Part shown: positions 19,261-29,328 of the stretch, in pieces | Numbering within the stretch: the first letter of the stretch is position 1 | Layout: each line of letters begins with the position of its first letter | DNA from: Polaromonas sp. SP1 | GTDB lineage: Bacteria; Pseudomonadota; Gammaproteobacteria; Burkholderiales; Burkholderiaceae_C | Direction: 5' to 3' | NCBI RefSeq assembly: GCF_003711205.1 | Contig: NZ_CP031013.1 | Span: forward strand, 1,054,001 to 1,118,000 | DNA length: 64,000 nucleotides | Made by a program: the position numbers and the translations under genes | Notes under the pieces: generated by a model | The model's input: only the letters and a program-made list of their open reading frames with translations | Databases searched by the model: none | What the model was told of the DNA's origin: nothing

Positions 19261-20814
19261 TCAGGCAAACGACTTCTTGAACTCGGTCACAGCCGCGTTC
19301 AGTTCCGCCTCAGCGTCCTTGTCCATGGCCTTGTTGGCTTCGAGCTTGGCCATCAGGGCCGCGTTCTTGTCCTTCAGGAAGGCATGCAGGCCGTGCTCGA
19401 AAGCCAGGACCTTCTTGACTTCCACATCGTCCATGAAGCCCTTGTTCACGGCGAACAGCGTGGCGCCCATGTTGGAAATGGACAAAGGCGAGTACTGGGC
19501 CTGCTTGAGCAGTTCGGTCACGCGGGCACCGCGGTCCAGCTGCTTGCGGGTGGCTTCGTCCAGGTCGGAAGCGAACTGCGCGAAGGCAGCCAGTTCACGG
19601 TACTGGGCCAAGTCGGTACGGATACCGCCGGAGAGGTTCTTGATCAACTTGGTCTGGGCGGCACCACCGACGCGAGACACAGAGATACCGGCGTTAATGG
19701 CGGGACGAATACCGGCATTGAACAGGCTGGTTTCCAGGAAGATCTGGCCGTCGGTGATCGAGATCACGTTGGTCGGAACGAAAGCGGACACGTCGCCGGC
19801 TTGCGTTTCAATGATCGGCAACGCGGTCAGCGAACCGGTCTTGCCCTTGACGGCGCCTTTGGTGAAGTCTTCAACATACTTCTCGTTCACGCGGGCTGCG
19901 CGCTCAAGCAGACGGCTGTGCAGATAGAACACGTCGCCGGGGTAGGCTTCGCGTCCGGGTGGACGGCGCAGCAGCAGCGAGACCTGGCGGTAAGCCACAG
20001 CCTGTTTGGACAAATCGTCATACACGATCAGCGCGTCTTCGCCGCGATCGCGGAAGTATTCGCCCATGGTGCAGCCGGAGTAGGCGCTCACATATTGCAT
20101 AGCGGCAGACTCGGACGCGGCAGCGGCCACAACGATGGTGTATTCCATCGCGCCGGCTTGTTCCAGTGCGCGCACCACGTTCTTGATCGAGGAAGCCTTC
20201 TGGCCAATCGCGACATAGACGCAGGAAACGCCCTTGCCCTTCTGGTTGATGATGGCGTCGATGGCCACTGCCGTCTTGCCGGTCTGGCGGTCGCCAATGA
20301 TCAGTTCGCGCTGGCCGCGGCCGACGGGCACCATGGAGTCGATGGACTTCAGGCCGGTCTGCAGGGGCTGGTCAACGGATTTACGGGCGATCACGCCGGG
20401 CGCAACCTTTTCGATCACGTCGGTCATCTTGGCGTTGATCGGACCCTTGCCGTCAATCGGCTGGCCCAGTGCATTGACCACACGGCCAAGCAGCTCAGGA
20501 CCCACAGGCACTTCCAGAATGCGGCCCGTGCACTTCACGGTGTCGCCTTCGGCGATGTGCTCGTACTCGCCCAGAATCACGGAGCCGACGGAATCGCGCT
20601 CAAGATTCAGCGCCAGGCCGTAGGTGGGGGTGCCGTCGGCGGTTGCGGGGAACTCCAGCATTTCGCCCTGCATCACGTCGGACAAGCCGTGGATACGGAC
20701 GATACCGTCGGTCACGGACACCACGGTGCCCTGGTTGCGAATGTCGCTGCTACCGGCCAGGCCTTCGATACGGCTCTTGATCAGTTCAGAAATTTCTGCG
20801 GGATTGAGTTGCAT
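19261..20814 (-). CDS. atpA: F-type ATP synthase alpha subunit
   Basis: A 517-residue non-catalytic nucleotide-binding subunit. It has the N-terminal [19 protein letters not shown], the P-loop [16 protein letters not shown] and the signature [17 protein letters not shown]. It alternates with beta in the F1 ring. Confidence 0.98.
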   Translation of the reverse strand: MQLNPAEISELIKSRIEGLAGSSDIRNQGTVVSVTDGIVRIHGLSDVMQGEMLEFPATADGTPTYGLALNLERDSVGSVILGEYEHIAEGDTVKCTGRILEVPVGPELLGRVVNALGQPIDGKGPINAKMTDVIEKVAPGVIARKSVDQPLQTGLKSIDSMVPVGRGQRELIIGDRQTGKTAVAIDAIINQKGKGVSCVYVAIGQKASSIKNVVRALEQAGAMEYTIVVAAAASESAAMQYVSAYSGCTMGEYFRDRGEDALIVYDDLSKQAVAYRQVSLLLRRPPGREAYPGDVFYLHSRLLERAARVNEKYVEDFTKGAVKGKTGSLTALPIIETQAGDVSAFVPTNVISITDGQIFLETSLFNAGIRPAINAGISVSRVGGAAQTKLIKNLSGGIRTDLAQYRELAAFAQFASDLDEATRKQLDRGARVTELLKQAQYSPLSISNMGATLFAVNKGFMDDVEVKKVLAFEHGLHAFLKDKNAALMAKLEANKAMDKDAEAELNAAVTEFKKSFA

Positions 20815-20875
20815 GACTCTTTCCTTCTTTCTATGTTGTTGGCTAAAAACCTGTAATGGCGCCTGGGCACCGGGC

Positions 20876-21406
20876 TCAGGAAATCAGCGCCACTTTCATT
20901 TGCTCTAAACGGGCTTTTACCGAGGTGTCCAGCACCTCGTCACCCACCACGACTCGTACGCCCCCAATCAGGGCCGGCTCCAGCTCAACCTGAAGGTTGA
21001 GCTTCTTGCCAAAGCGCTTTTCCAGCGTTGCCGACAGATCGGCCAGTGCCGCACCGTCCAGCGCAAAAGCGCTGTAGACGGTCGCATCGGACGAACCGCT
21101 TTGCGCATTTTTCAGTGTGCGGAACTGCGCTGCGATTTCGGGCAGGACGCTCAGGCGGCCGTTCTCGATCACGGTGCGCAGGAAGTTCTTCGCAGCATCC
21201 GGCAGCTTCGTCTTGGCAACGCCTGAAATCACGTCGAACGCCTGCACCGAAGTCACGCCGGGATTACCGGCGAACTGCTGCAGCTGCGCATTGGCAGCAA
21301 TGGCGGCCAGCTCATCGAGCCAGACGGCGGTGCCGCCCAGGTCGGAGCCGGAGGCCTTGAACAGGGCCTCGGCGTAAGGACGGGCAATGGTGGCTAGTTC
21401 GGCCAT
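20876..21406 (-). CDS. atpH: F-type ATP synthase delta subunit
   Basis: A 176-residue delta (OSCP-like) subunit. The N-terminal [13 protein letters not shown] and the C-terminal [20 protein letters not shown] followed by SVKARLEQM are family signatures. It connects the b-subunit stalk to the top of F1. Confidence 0.97.
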   Translation of the reverse strand: MAELATIARPYAEALFKASGSDLGGTAVWLDELAAIAANAQLQQFAGNPGVTSVQAFDVISGVAKTKLPDAAKNFLRTVIENGRLSVLPEIAAQFRTLKNAQSGSSDATVYSAFALDGAALADLSATLEKRFGKKLNLQVELEPALIGGVRVVVGDEVLDTSVKARLEQMKVALIS

Positions 21407-21418
21407 ATTGATGCTCGC

Positions 21419-21889
21419 TTAGAGTTCGGTCTTCAGGCGGCCCAGCAAGTCGGCATGCACGCTGGCATTGACTTCCTTGCGCAGAATCTGCTCGGCGCCC
21501 TTGACGGCCAGCGCGGCAACCTGCTCACGCAGGGTTTCGCGAGCCTTGACGGTTTGCTGCTCGGCTTCGGCCTTGGCGGCGGCAATGATCTTGCTGCCTT
21601 CTTCGGTTGCCCGCGCCTTGGCTTCTTCAACCAGGGCCTGGCCCCTGCGCTCGGCTTCAGCCAGGCGCACGGCCGCTTCATTGCGCGACTTGGCCAGTTC
21701 TTCTTCCACGCGCTTGTTGGCGACGGAGAGTTCAGACTTGGCTTTATCGGCAGCAGCAAGGCCGTCAGCGATTTTTTGCGCACGCGCGTCCAGGGCCGCC
21801 GCGATGGGTGGCCATACAAATTTCATCGTGAACCCGACCAAAATCAGGAACACGATCATCTGGACAATAAGGGTACCGGTAATGCTCAC
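21419..21889 (-). CDS. atpF: F-type ATP synthase subunit b
   Basis: A 156-residue b subunit: one N-terminal membrane helix ([20 protein letters not shown], then VWPPI) followed by a long charged helix that dimerises as the peripheral stalk and ends near the delta-binding region. The length matches E. coli b. Confidence 0.96.
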   Translation of the reverse strand: MSITGTLIVQMIVFLILVGFTMKFVWPPIAAALDARAQKIADGLAAADKAKSELSVANKRVEEELAKSRNEAAVRLAEAERRGQALVEEAKARATEEGSKIIAAAKAEAEQQTVKARETLREQVAALAVKGAEQILRKEVNASVHADLLGRLKTEL

Positions 21890-21963
21890 TGCTCATCCTT
21901 TCCCTTGGGGCCCAGCCGATGGCCGACCCGAAGGAATGACATTCTTGGGACTTTGATGATTGC

Positions 21964-22236
<273 letters not shown>

Positions 22237-22285
22237 TTAGGACTTGGTTACGAGAGAAAAAGAAAAACGAAACGGGGACAACTGA

Positions 22286-23164
22286 TTAGTGGTGATCGTG
22301 CGCCTGGCCGATGTACACCAGGGTCAGCATCATGAACACGAACGCTTGCAGCGTGATGATCAGGATGTGGAAAATCGCCCAGGCCGAGCCTGCGATGATG
22401 TGGCCGATGGCCAGTGCAATACCAGTGCCCAGCGAGACGGAGGCAAAAGCGCCACCCATCAGGGCAATCAACAGGAAGATCAGTTCGCCAGCGTACATGT
22501 TGCCGAACAGTCGCATGCCGTGCGAGACGGTCTTGGCGACAAACTCGATCATCTGCATGAGGAAATTGAAGGGGTACAGGGCCCAGTGGTTGCCGAAAGG
22601 CGCCGTGAACAGCTCGTGAATCCAGCCGCCCGCGCCCTTGATCTTGACGTTGTAAACCAGGCAGGTAATCAGCACGCCGAGCGACAGGCCCATGGTGACG
22701 GACAGGTCGGCAGTGGGGACGGAGCGCATGTAAGCGTGGTGCGGATCATGTCCGGCAGCGCCGTAGATGGCAGCCCAGATCGCGGGCAGCAAATCAACCG
22801 GCAGCAAGTCCATCGCGTTGAGCAGGAAAATCCACACAAACACGGTCAAGGCCAGCGGAGCCACCAGCTTGCGGCTCTCGGCGTTGTGAACGATGCCCTT
22901 GGCTTGTGCGTCGACCATTTCGACCAGGATTTCGACGGCAGCCTGGAAGCGGCCGGGCACGCCGGAGGTGGCTTTGCGGGCGGCCTTCCAGAGCAGGAAG
23001 CAGCCGATCACGCCCAGCAAGATACTGAAAATCGTCGAGTCAATATTGATGACGCTCAGGTCGAACGGGCCAACCAGTTCTTTGTTACGCCAATGCGTCA
23101 AGTGGTGAACGATGTATTCACCAGCGGTCTGACCACCATTTCCAGCAGCATTCTCAGCAGCCAT
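22286..23164 (-). CDS. atpB: F-type ATP synthase subunit a
   Basis: A 292-residue subunit with about five or six membrane helices. The segment PFNFLMQMIEFVAKTVSHGM followed by RLFGNMYAGE contains the essential Arg and is the family signature. It forms the proton half-channels against the c-ring. The His-rich C-terminus (QAHDHH) is common in this group. Confidence 0.97.
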   Translation of the reverse strand: MAAENAAGNGGQTAGEYIVHHLTHWRNKELVGPFDLSVINIDSTIFSILLGVIGCFLLWKAARKATSGVPGRFQAAVEILVEMVDAQAKGIVHNAESRKLVAPLALTVFVWIFLLNAMDLLPVDLLPAIWAAIYGAAGHDPHHAYMRSVPTADLSVTMGLSLGVLITCLVYNVKIKGAGGWIHELFTAPFGNHWALYPFNFLMQMIEFVAKTVSHGMRLFGNMYAGELIFLLIALMGGAFASVSLGTGIALAIGHIIAGSAWAIFHILIITLQAFVFMMLTLVYIGQAHDHH

Positions 23165-23176
23165 TTATTGCTCGCC

Positions 23177-23710
23177 TCAAAGTTTATTGCGCCTGGCCGC
23201 GAACATTAACGCGAGCCAGGACACTTTCATTGTCACCACCAGGCCGACCAGCATTGCCGGCCAACTCAGCATCGAAACCAGCCTTGGGGCGGCAAACAAC
23301 ATTGCCACCGTCAAGGCGATCTTGACCATTTCCCACAAGAAGAACCCCATCACCGCGGTGCCGGGGTTCATCGACCACACCTTGCCGGTCAAACCGCGCG
23401 CAAAGAGCGCCGCCGGAATCACCACCGCCAGCGCCCCATAGAGCGCCGACCATCCAACCGATTGCTGCCCAGTCAAAGCCCAGGCGACACATGCCACCAC
23501 GATTCCGGCTACCGACTGCCCTGCCAACACCGACCAGGGAGACACCTGAGGACTCGTTTCACGAAGCTTTTGGGCTTCTTCGCGGGTCAGGGTCTTGAAA
23601 CCTTCTTCTTTCGCCTCAAGCTCTTGTGTAACAACCCGGCTGACAACCCGGGCTTCCGGATTTATTACTGGGTTTGTCGCGGGCTTCGCCGAATTTGTCA
23701 TTCTGGACAT
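23177..23710 (-). CDS. atpI: ATP synthase assembly protein I
   Basis: A 177-residue membrane protein at the head of the atp operon. A polar N-terminal 60 residues precede four membrane segments (SVLAGQSVAGIVVACVAWAL; LYGALAVVIPAALFARGL; AVMGFFLWEMVKIALTVAML; LVSMLSWPAMLVGLVVTMKV). AtpI proteins help assemble the c-ring. The polar N-terminal extension is typical of betaproteobacterial AtpI. Starts at 23713 (GTG), 23710 (ATG) and 23701 (ATG) are all possible. Confidence 0.9.
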   Translation of the reverse strand: MSRMTNSAKPATNPVINPEARVVSRVVTQELEAKEEGFKTLTREEAQKLRETSPQVSPWSVLAGQSVAGIVVACVAWALTGQQSVGWSALYGALAVVIPAALFARGLTGKVWSMNPGTAVMGFFLWEMVKIALTVAMLFAAPRLVSMLSWPAMLVGLVVTMKVSWLALMFAARRNKL

Positions 23711-23758
23711 CACAAATTACGGGGAAGTTACAAGGCGCCGTTATTAGCAAAGCCCTTG

Positions 23759-23789
23759 ATTATACGTAGAAACCCCCGCACATCGGCAA
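23759..23789 (-). promoter_or_regulatory. atpI: Candidate promoter of the atp operon
   Basis: On the minus strand a perfect TATAAT (23764-23759) lies about 49 bp before the atpI start. The best -35 match TTGCCG (23789-23784) is 19 bp upstream, slightly long. Confidence 0.5.
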
Positions 23790-23929
23790 AATCCCGGGAT
23801 TGAATCCGGATTAGGGGCGATTGGCGCTTTTCGGCCTCAAACCACAAAGGGGTGGTTCACAATCACCGCTCAAAGGCGGCCCCGAAAGCGGGGTACCCAC
23901 CGCAAACCCCACCCCCACCGAAAGAAGCC

Positions 23930-24379
23930 ATGCACGCCCTGATGAAATTCCTGCACATTGCCGCCGCCGTCACCTGGCTGGGCGGCGCGGCTTTCATGTT
24001 GTTTGCGCTGCGGCCGGCGCTGGCGGCGGGGCAACTTGGGCCACCGCAACGCCTGCCGCTGATCGTGCAGGTCTTGACGCGCTTTTTCGCGCTGGTGTGG
24101 GCCTCCATCGCCCTCTTGTTGTTGACGGGACTGGCCATGCTGATGGCGGTCGGCATGAAAAACGCGCCTATCGGCTGGCACCTGATGTTCGGCATCGGCC
24201 TTCTGATGTTTGCATTGTTCGGCCACCTGTATTTCGGCCCCTTTCGCCGGCTTAAGCTGGCCGTCGCCGCGTCGGACTGGCCTGAAGGCGGCCGCCGCGT
24301 CGGGCAGATCGCCACGCTGGCCCTGGCCAACCTCGCGCTGGGCGCCATTGCCATCGCAGCCGTCATTTTCCTGGCGTAA
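23930..24379 (+). CDS. CopD-like integral membrane protein
   Basis: A 149-residue protein with four predicted membrane helices. The opening MKFLHIAAAVTWLGGAAFML carries the His and Trp seen in CopD-domain and related haem- or copper-linked membrane proteins, and PIGWHLMFGIGLLMFALFGH has a second conserved His. The start at 23930 has AAAGAAG upstream. It begins a four-gene plus-strand run (CopD-like, lipoprotein hydrolase, DUF2062, with a transaminase after). Function unknown; copper transport is not shown. Confidence 0.75.
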   Translation: MHALMKFLHIAAAVTWLGGAAFMLFALRPALAAGQLGPPQRLPLIVQVLTRFFALVWASIALLLLTGLAMLMAVGMKNAPIGWHLMFGIGLLMFALFGHLYFGPFRRLKLAVAASDWPEGGRRVGQIATLALANLALGAIAIAAVIFLA

Positions 24380-24404
24380 AGCCTTGGGTGCCCCAGCCGC
24401 ATCC

Positions 24405-25526
24405 ATGCGCGCAAGCCTTGTTTTCAGCAGCTTGCTTTTTCTGGGAGGCTGCACAGCCGTGAACCCTTATTACGACCCCGCCAAACCGCACCATACGCGC
24501 GAAGGCTTCAAGAACAACTACACCGCATCGGTCACCCAGGGCTTTGGCGCGCTGATGCGCTGGCAGTGGGAAAAGCGCCAGCAAGGCCTACCCAAACCGC
24601 CCGCTGCACCCACCCCGCAGCAAACGCCCGACCTCAAAGCCGTCCTGGCCTACGCTCCGGCGTATGCGGCGTCCGGGCCTTCAGCCGCCCGCCCCGCCAT
24701 CACCTGGATAGGCCACGCCAGCATGCTGGTGCAGGCCGGCGGGCTGAATGTCTTGACGGACCCGGTGTTCTCGCAGCGCGCCAGCCCGGTTCAATTCATC
24801 GGCCCGTCGCGCGCGCAGCCGCCGGGCATCGCGCTGGCCGATTTGCCGCCTGTTGATGTGGTGATCGTGTCGCACAACCACTATGACCACCTGGACACCG
24901 ACTCGGTGCAGGCCATTGCCGCGCGCTCCGCCGCTGCCGGCCGCCCCACGCTGTTCCTGGTGCCGCTGGGCGTCAAATCCTGGTTCGCCAGCCGCGGCAT
25001 CACGCATGTCATCGAGATGGACTGGTGGGACACGCACGTTTACCGCGGCGTGGAGTTCAATTTCACGCCCGTGCAGCACTGGTCGGCGCGCAGCTTCGGC
25101 GACCGCAGCCAGACGCTCTGGGGCGGCTACGCCGTGTTCGCGCCCGACCTTCACTGGTATTTCAGCGGCGACACCGGTTACTCCAAAGACTTTGCCGACA
25201 CCCGCGCGCGCTTTGCCGGCCGCCAGGCCGCCGGCCAGGGCGGCGGTTTTGATCTGGCGCTGATTGCCGTGGGCGCCTATGAGCCGCGCTGGTTCATGTC
25301 GGGCCAGCACGTCAACCCGGCCGAGGCCGTGCAGATCCACCAGGACCTGGGCGCCAAACGCAGCGTGGGCGTGCACTGGGGCACTTTCGAGCTGACCGAC
25401 GAGCCGCTGGACCAGCCGCCGCAAGACCTGGCCGCAGCCCGCGCGGCCAAGGGCCTGAAAGACGAGGACTTCAGCGTCATGGCCGTCGGCGAAACCCGTT
25501 TTTTAGCGTCCAGGCCGGCCCCATGA
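24405..25526 (+). CDS. Metallo-beta-lactamase-fold lipoprotein (NAPE-PLD/UlaG-like)
   Basis: A 373-residue protein. The signal peptide ends in a lipobox (SLLFLGGC), so it is probably anchored in the periplasm. The zinc-binding motif SHNHYDHLD (H-x-H-x-DH) is followed by FSGDTGYSKDF and VGVHWGTFELTDEP, the layout of the UlaG/NAPE-phospholipase-D-like branch. The start at 24405 lies 25 bp after the CopD-like stop; the stop overlaps the DUF2062 start by 4 bp. A lipid or phosphodiester substrate is suggested by family only. Confidence 0.85.
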   Translation: MRASLVFSSLLFLGGCTAVNPYYDPAKPHHTREGFKNNYTASVTQGFGALMRWQWEKRQQGLPKPPAAPTPQQTPDLKAVLAYAPAYAASGPSAARPAITWIGHASMLVQAGGLNVLTDPVFSQRASPVQFIGPSRAQPPGIALADLPPVDVVIVSHNHYDHLDTDSVQAIAARSAAAGRPTLFLVPLGVKSWFASRGITHVIEMDWWDTHVYRGVEFNFTPVQHWSARSFGDRSQTLWGGYAVFAPDLHWYFSGDTGYSKDFADTRARFAGRQAAGQGGGFDLALIAVGAYEPRWFMSGQHVNPAEAVQIHQDLGAKRSVGVHWGTFELTDEPLDQPPQDLAAARAAKGLKDEDFSVMAVGETRFLASRPAP

Positions 25527-26056
25527 CGGCACGCCGCAAGCAACGCGAGCCGGGTCAGGCGCACTGGACCGACCGCATCAAGGCATCGATCCCCAGCCGC
25601 GAAGTGCTGGCGGCGCATCCCTGGCTCAGGCCCGTCGCGCACCGGGTGCTGGACCCCCAGCTCTGGCGCCTGCAGCACGAAGCCGTGGCGCGCGGCGCGG
25701 CCATCGGCATCTTCTGGGCTTTCGCCCTCCCCTTTGCGCAAATCCTGGCCGCCGCGGCCCACAGCGTCTGGTGGCGCGCCAACATCCCGGTCGCCGCCGG
25801 CATCACCTTTATTACCAACCCCTTCACCGTGGGTTTCTGGCTCTGGCTGGCCTACCAGGTCGGCAGCCTGATCCTCGATGCGCCGCCGCCGGTCTCTATT
25901 TCAGAAGGCGCGGGCGTGGTGGCCTGGGTGGCCTCTTTCGGCGGCCCTGCCATACTGGGCATGGGCATTTTTGCCGTCTTCGGCTCGGCCGGCGCGTACG
26001 TCCTGGTCAAGCTGGCCTGGCGCCTGCGCATCTGGTTCAAACGCCGCCGCCGGTAA
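25523..26056 (+). CDS. DUF2062 membrane protein
   Basis: A 177-residue DUF2062 protein: RGAAIGIFWAFALPFAQILA followed by GITFITNPFTVGFWLWLAYQ is the family core, with three or four membrane helices and a basic C-terminus (WFKRRRR). The ATG overlaps the upstream stop (ATGA). Function unknown. Confidence 0.88.
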   Translation: MTARRKQREPGQAHWTDRIKASIPSREVLAAHPWLRPVAHRVLDPQLWRLQHEAVARGAAIGIFWAFALPFAQILAAAAHSVWWRANIPVAAGITFITNPFTVGFWLWLAYQVGSLILDAPPPVSISEGAGVVAWVASFGGPAILGMGIFAVFGSAGAYVLVKLAWRLRIWFKRRRR

Positions 26057-26105
26057 GCCCGCACAAAGACCCCGCAGCACATTCTTTTTTCTTTCACACC
26101 TCACC

Positions 26106-27011
26106 ATGACAACGCCTCCCGCCAGCCCCCTTCCCGACACCCCCTGCTACCTCAACGGCGAATTCACCCCGCTCAAGGACGCCAAGATCAGCGTGATGGA
26201 CCGCGGCTTCATCTTCGGCGACGGCATTTATGAAGTGGTGCCGGCCTACGCAGGCAAGCCGTTTCGCTTCGAGCAGCACATGGCGCGGCTGGAGCGCAGC
26301 CTCACCGAGCTGCGCATCGCCAACCCGCTGAGCCGCGACGAGTGGCTGGCGATTGCTCTTAAATTGATAGCTGCTTGCGCAGAATCCACGGGGGCTTCAG
26401 CCGAAAAAGGCAATCAACTCGTGTACATCCAGATCACCCGCGGCGTGGCCATGCGCGACCACCCCATGCTGCCGGGCCTGACGCCCACCGTCTTCGTGAT
26501 GTGCAACCCGATGAAGCTGCCCGGCGATGCCGCCCGCGAAAAAGGCGTGGCCTGCGTCACCGCCGACGACTTCCGCTGGGAGAAAGCCCATATCAAAAGC
26601 ACCAGCCTGCTGGGCGCGGTGTTCTCGCGCCAGATCAGCGTGGACGCCGGTGCGACTGAGACCGTGATGTTCCGCGGCGACTACCTGAGCGAAGCCTCTT
26701 CCAGCAACGTCTGGATCATCAAGGACGGCAAGGTCTCAGGCCCGCCCAAGGACAACCTGGTGCTCGAAGGCATACGCTTTGGCCTGATCGAGCAGATGTG
26801 CCGCGCAGCAGGCATACCGTTTGAGCTGCGCCGCATTACGCGTGCCGAGGTGCTGGCCGCCGACGAAATTTTGCTCTCGTCGGCCACCAAGGAAGTGCTG
26901 CCGGTGACCCTGCTGGACGGCCAGCCGGTGGGCAACGGGGTAGAAAAAGGCCGCCCTGGCCCCATTTATGCCAAGCTGTACGCTGAATACCAGCGCGCCA
27001 AACAGGCCTGA
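26106..27011 (+). CDS. D-amino-acid transaminase-like PLP enzyme (class IV)
   Basis: A 301-residue fold-type IV aminotransferase. Marks are YLNGEFTPLKDAKISVMDRG, FIFGDGIYEVVP, the PLP-linked Lys in EKAHIKSTSLLG, and SEASSSNVWIIKDG. This pattern fits D-alanine aminotransferase more than branched-chain enzymes, but specificity needs testing. Residues about 81-100 (IALKLIAACAESTGASAE) come from an in-frame dispersed repeat (26355-26409), placed between NPLSRDEW and VYIQITRG; homologues usually have a shorter loop there. Confidence 0.88.
   Translation: MTTPPASPLPDTPCYLNGEFTPLKDAKISVMDRGFIFGDGIYEVVPAYAGKPFRFEQHMARLERSLTELRIANPLSRDEWLAIALKLIAACAESTGASAEKGNQLVYIQITRGVAMRDHPMLPGLTPTVFVMCNPMKLPGDAAREKGVACVTADDFRWEKAHIKSTSLLGAVFSRQISVDAGATETVMFRGDYLSEASSSNVWIIKDGKVSGPPKDNLVLEGIRFGLIEQMCRAAGIPFELRRITRAEVLAADEILLSSATKEVLPVTLLDGQPVGNGVEKGRPGPIYAKLYAEYQRAKQA
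26355..26409 (-). repeat. Dispersed repeat family 1, copy 4 (inside the transaminase gene)
   Basis: On the plus strand GCTCTTAAATTGATAGCTGC, then TTGCGCAGAATCC and GGGGCTTCAGCCGAAAAAG. The arm AGCTGCTTGCGC is the strongest match to the other copies. It is read in frame. Confidence 0.65.
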
Positions 27012-27024
27012 AAGGACCCTTGCC

Positions 27025-27342
27025 ATGACCACTTCCCCTGACCTCCCGAAAATCATCGGCGTCCCCGGCACCGAGCCATCGCGCCAGGAGTCGCTGATCG
27101 ACTACCCGTCGCAATTCCCCATCAAGGTCATGGGTCAGAAGGTCGACGGCATGGTCGCGGCCGTCACCGCCATCGCCCACCAGTTCGACCCGGCCTTTGA
27201 CGCCAGCACCATCGAGCTGCGCGAAAGCAAGGGCGGCAACTACCTGGGCGTGACCATCACCGTCACGGCCACCAGCCGCGAGCAGCTCGACGAGCTCTAC
27301 CGCACGCTGTCGACGCACCCGATGGTCAAGGTCGTGCTCTAA
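27025..27342 (+). CDS. YbeD/DUF493 family protein
   Basis: A 105-residue protein. YPSQFPIKVMGQKVDG and the C-terminal EQLDELYRTLSTHPMVKVVL are the DUF493/YbeD signatures, a small ACT-like fold. It lies 13 bp after the transaminase and upstream of lipB, the usual ybeD-lipB order, which ties it to lipoate metabolism by context only. Confidence 0.93.
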   Translation: MTTSPDLPKIIGVPGTEPSRQESLIDYPSQFPIKVMGQKVDGMVAAVTAIAHQFDPAFDASTIELRESKGGNYLGVTITVTATSREQLDELYRTLSTHPMVKVVL

Positions 27343-27380
27343 ATAAGACAGAGAAGCGCCGCCATGCAGGTTGACATGTC

Positions 27381-27452
27381 GCCCCCACGCTCCGCCGCTG
27401 CGCGGGTCGCTGCCCCCCGAGGGGGCTGGCCTTGCTTGGGGCGGCCCGGCGC
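27381..27452 (+). repeat. Dispersed repeat family 2, copy upstream of lipB
   Basis: It matches the copy at 5696-5768 across GCCCCCACGCT, GCTGCCCCCCG and CTGGCCTTGCTTGGGGCGGC, and ends 12 bp before the lipB start, occupying nearly the whole ybeD-lipB gap. Confidence 0.75.
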
Positions 27453-27464
27453 GGCGGCCAGCGT

Positions 27465-28169
27465 ATGTTGATGCGCGCCCTGGGTAGGGTCGACTACCTC
27501 CCGACCTACGAAGCCATGCAAGCCTTCACGGCAGCGCGCAGCGCCGCGGTTTCAAGCGAAATCGGCTTCCAGCCCGCACAGGACATGGGCGACCAGCTAT
27601 GGATTTGTGAGCACCCGCCGGTTTACACCCAAGGGCTCGCGGGCAAAAGCGACCATGTTTTGAACCCCGGCAGCATCCCGGTGGTGCAGACCAACCGCGG
27701 CGGCCAGGTGACGTACCACGGCCCCGGCCAAGTGGTCGCCTACCCGCTGATCGACCTGAAACTCGCCGGCTATTACGTCAAGGAATACGTCTACCGCATT
27801 GAAGAGTCGGTGATCAAGACCTTGGCGCATTTCGGTGTCACCGGTCACCGCGTGACGGGCTCGCCCGGCATTTATGTGCGGCTGGACGACCCGGCCTCCC
27901 ACGCCGCCCTGACAGGCCCCGTGAACCCGATTGACCCTTTCCGCGGCCTGGGGAAAATCGCCGCGCTGGGCATCAAAGTCAGCCGGCATTGCACCTACCA
28001 CGGGGTGGCGCTCAACGTGGCGATGGACCTGGAACCCTTCTCGCGCATCAACCCCTGCGGTTATGTGGGGCTGAATACCACAGACCTTCGTACAATTGGC
28101 GTATCCGTGACGTGGCAGGAGGCTGCGGACGTACTGGGGCAGAAACTCGCAACGTATCTGGCACCCTGA
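27465..28169 (+). CDS. lipB: Octanoyl-(acyl carrier protein)-protein N-octanoyltransferase
   Basis: A 234-residue LipB. It carries [20 protein letters not shown] (substrate-binding signature), the catalytic Lys in [14 protein letters not shown] and the catalytic Cys in INPCGYVGL. It moves the octanoyl group from acyl carrier protein to the E2/H domains before LipA adds sulfur. Either ATG 27465 or ATG 27471 could be the start. An unusual inserted segment ([20 protein letters not shown]) sits between the GSPGIYV and LGKIAALG motifs. Confidence 0.96.
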   Translation: MLMRALGRVDYLPTYEAMQAFTAARSAAVSSEIGFQPAQDMGDQLWICEHPPVYTQGLAGKSDHVLNPGSIPVVQTNRGGQVTYHGPGQVVAYPLIDLKLAGYYVKEYVYRIEESVIKTLAHFGVTGHRVTGSPGIYVRLDDPASHAALTGPVNPIDPFRGLGKIAALGIKVSRHCTYHGVALNVAMDLEPFSRINPCGYVGLNTTDLRTIGVSVTWQEAADVLGQKLATYLAP

Positions 28170-28177
28170 TCTTTTTT

Positions 28178-28262
28178 CCGTTCGGGCTGAGCCTGTCGAA
28201 GCCCCCGGCCTCAGCCGGCAATGAGCGGATTTCCAGCCCTTCGACAGGCTCAGGGCGAACGG
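28178..28262. repeat. Inverted repeat between lipB and lipA
   Basis: Arms of about 25 bp, with GGCTGAGCCTGTCGAAG (left) and CTTCGACAGGCTCAGGGCG (right), face each other and flank a 32-bp centre. The arm is the widespread proteobacterial TTCGACAGGCTCAG-type repeat. The right arm ends 10 bp before the lipA start, so the hairpin could influence lipA translation. Confidence 0.8.
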
Positions 28263-28272
28263 CATTGACCCC

Positions 28273-29328
28273 ATGAGCACACCCGAGATCGTCAACGCGG
28301 CTGCAACGCCCTCATCCAACCCCGTGGTCCGCGACGTCCAGACCCTGGAAGGCTACAACCCGCTGGCCAAACAAAAGGCCGCGGCCAAGCTGTCGCGCAT
28401 CCCCGTCAAGGTGGTGCAGGGCGAAATGCTCAAGAAGCCCGACTGGATCCGCGTCAAGGCCGGCAGCCCGACCACACGCTTCTATGAGATCAAGCAGATC
28501 CTGCGCGAGAACAAGCTCAACACGGTGTGCGAAGAAGCCAGCTGCCCCAACATCGGCGAATGCTTCGGCAAAGGCACGGCCACCTTCATGATCATGGGCG
28601 ACAAGTGCACGCGCCGCTGCCCGTTTTGCGACGTGGGCCACGGCCGCCCCGACCCGCTGGACGTGAACGAACCGCTGAACCTGGCCAAAACGATTGCAGC
28701 CCTCAAGCTCAAATACGTGGTGATCACCAGCGTGGACCGCGACGACCTGCGCGACGGCGGCAGCGGCCACTTTGTGGAATGCATCCAGAAGATCCGCGAA
28801 CTTTCGCCGAACACCACGATTGAAATCCTGGTCCCCGACTTCCGCGGCCGAGACGACCGCGCGCTCGAAATCCTGAAAGCCGCGCCACCCGACGTGATGA
28901 ACCACAACCTCGAAACCGCGCCGCGCCTCTATAAAGAAGCGCGCCCCGGCAGCGACTACCAGTTCAGCCTGAACCTGCTCAAGAAGTTCAAGGCGCTGCA
29001 CCCTGACGTGCCCACCAAGAGCGGCATCATGGTCGGCCTGGGCGAGACCGACGAAGAAATTTTGCAAGTGATGCGCGACATGCGCGCGCACAACATCGAC
29101 ATGCTGACGATCGGCCAGTACCTCGCGCCTTCCACCAGCCACCTGCCGGTGCGCCGCTATGTGCACCCCGACACCTTCAAGATGTTTGAAGAAGAGGCCT
29201 ACAAGATGGGCTTCACCCACGCGGCCGTGGGCGCCATGGTGCGCAGCAGCTACCACGCCGACCAGCAGGCCCATGCCGCAGGCGTGGCTGTTAAGGATCA
29301 ACAGTTAATGAGAAACTTCACTAGTTAG
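28273..29328 (+). CDS. lipA: Lipoyl synthase with transposon-altered C-terminus
   Basis: A 351-residue radical SAM enzyme that inserts two sulfurs into octanoyl groups. Auxiliary cluster Cys are in [12 protein letters not shown], the radical SAM cluster Cys in CTRRCPFC, and the conserved RSSYHA Ser ligand near residue 327. Residues 1-339 are native. The Tn7-like element starts inside codon 339, so the last 12 residues ([12 protein letters not shown]) are transposon sequence. The original end can be rebuilt from the right junction as DKADAAIAAL. All catalytic residues lie upstream of the junction, so the enzyme is probably active. Confidence 0.95.
   Translation: MSTPEIVNAAATPSSNPVVRDVQTLEGYNPLAKQKAAAKLSRIPVKVVQGEMLKKPDWIRVKAGSPTTRFYEIKQILRENKLNTVCEEASCPNIGECFGKGTATFMIMGDKCTRRCPFCDVGHGRPDPLDVNEPLNLAKTIAALKLKYVVITSVDRDDLRDGGSGHFVECIQKIRELSPNTTIEILVPDFRGRDDRALEILKAAPPDVMNHNLETAPRLYKEARPGSDYQFSLNLLKKFKALHPDVPTKSGIMVGLGETDEEILQVMRDMRAHNIDMLTIGQYLAPSTSHLPVRRYVHPDTFKMFEEEAYKMGFTHAAVGAMVRSSYHADQQAHAAGVAVKDQQLMRNFTS
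29284..29288. repeat. Left target-site duplication (GTGGC)
   Basis: GTGGC directly precedes the TGT left terminus and is repeated directly after the ACA right terminus at 51893-51897. Five-base duplications are the rule for Tn7-type transposition. Confidence 0.93.

Noticed and set aside
23840..23929. Upstream start for the CopD-like protein (23852)
   Set aside because: The added 26 residues are Pro/Lys-rich without similarity, and the ATG at 23930 has a ribosome-binding site and begins the membrane domain.
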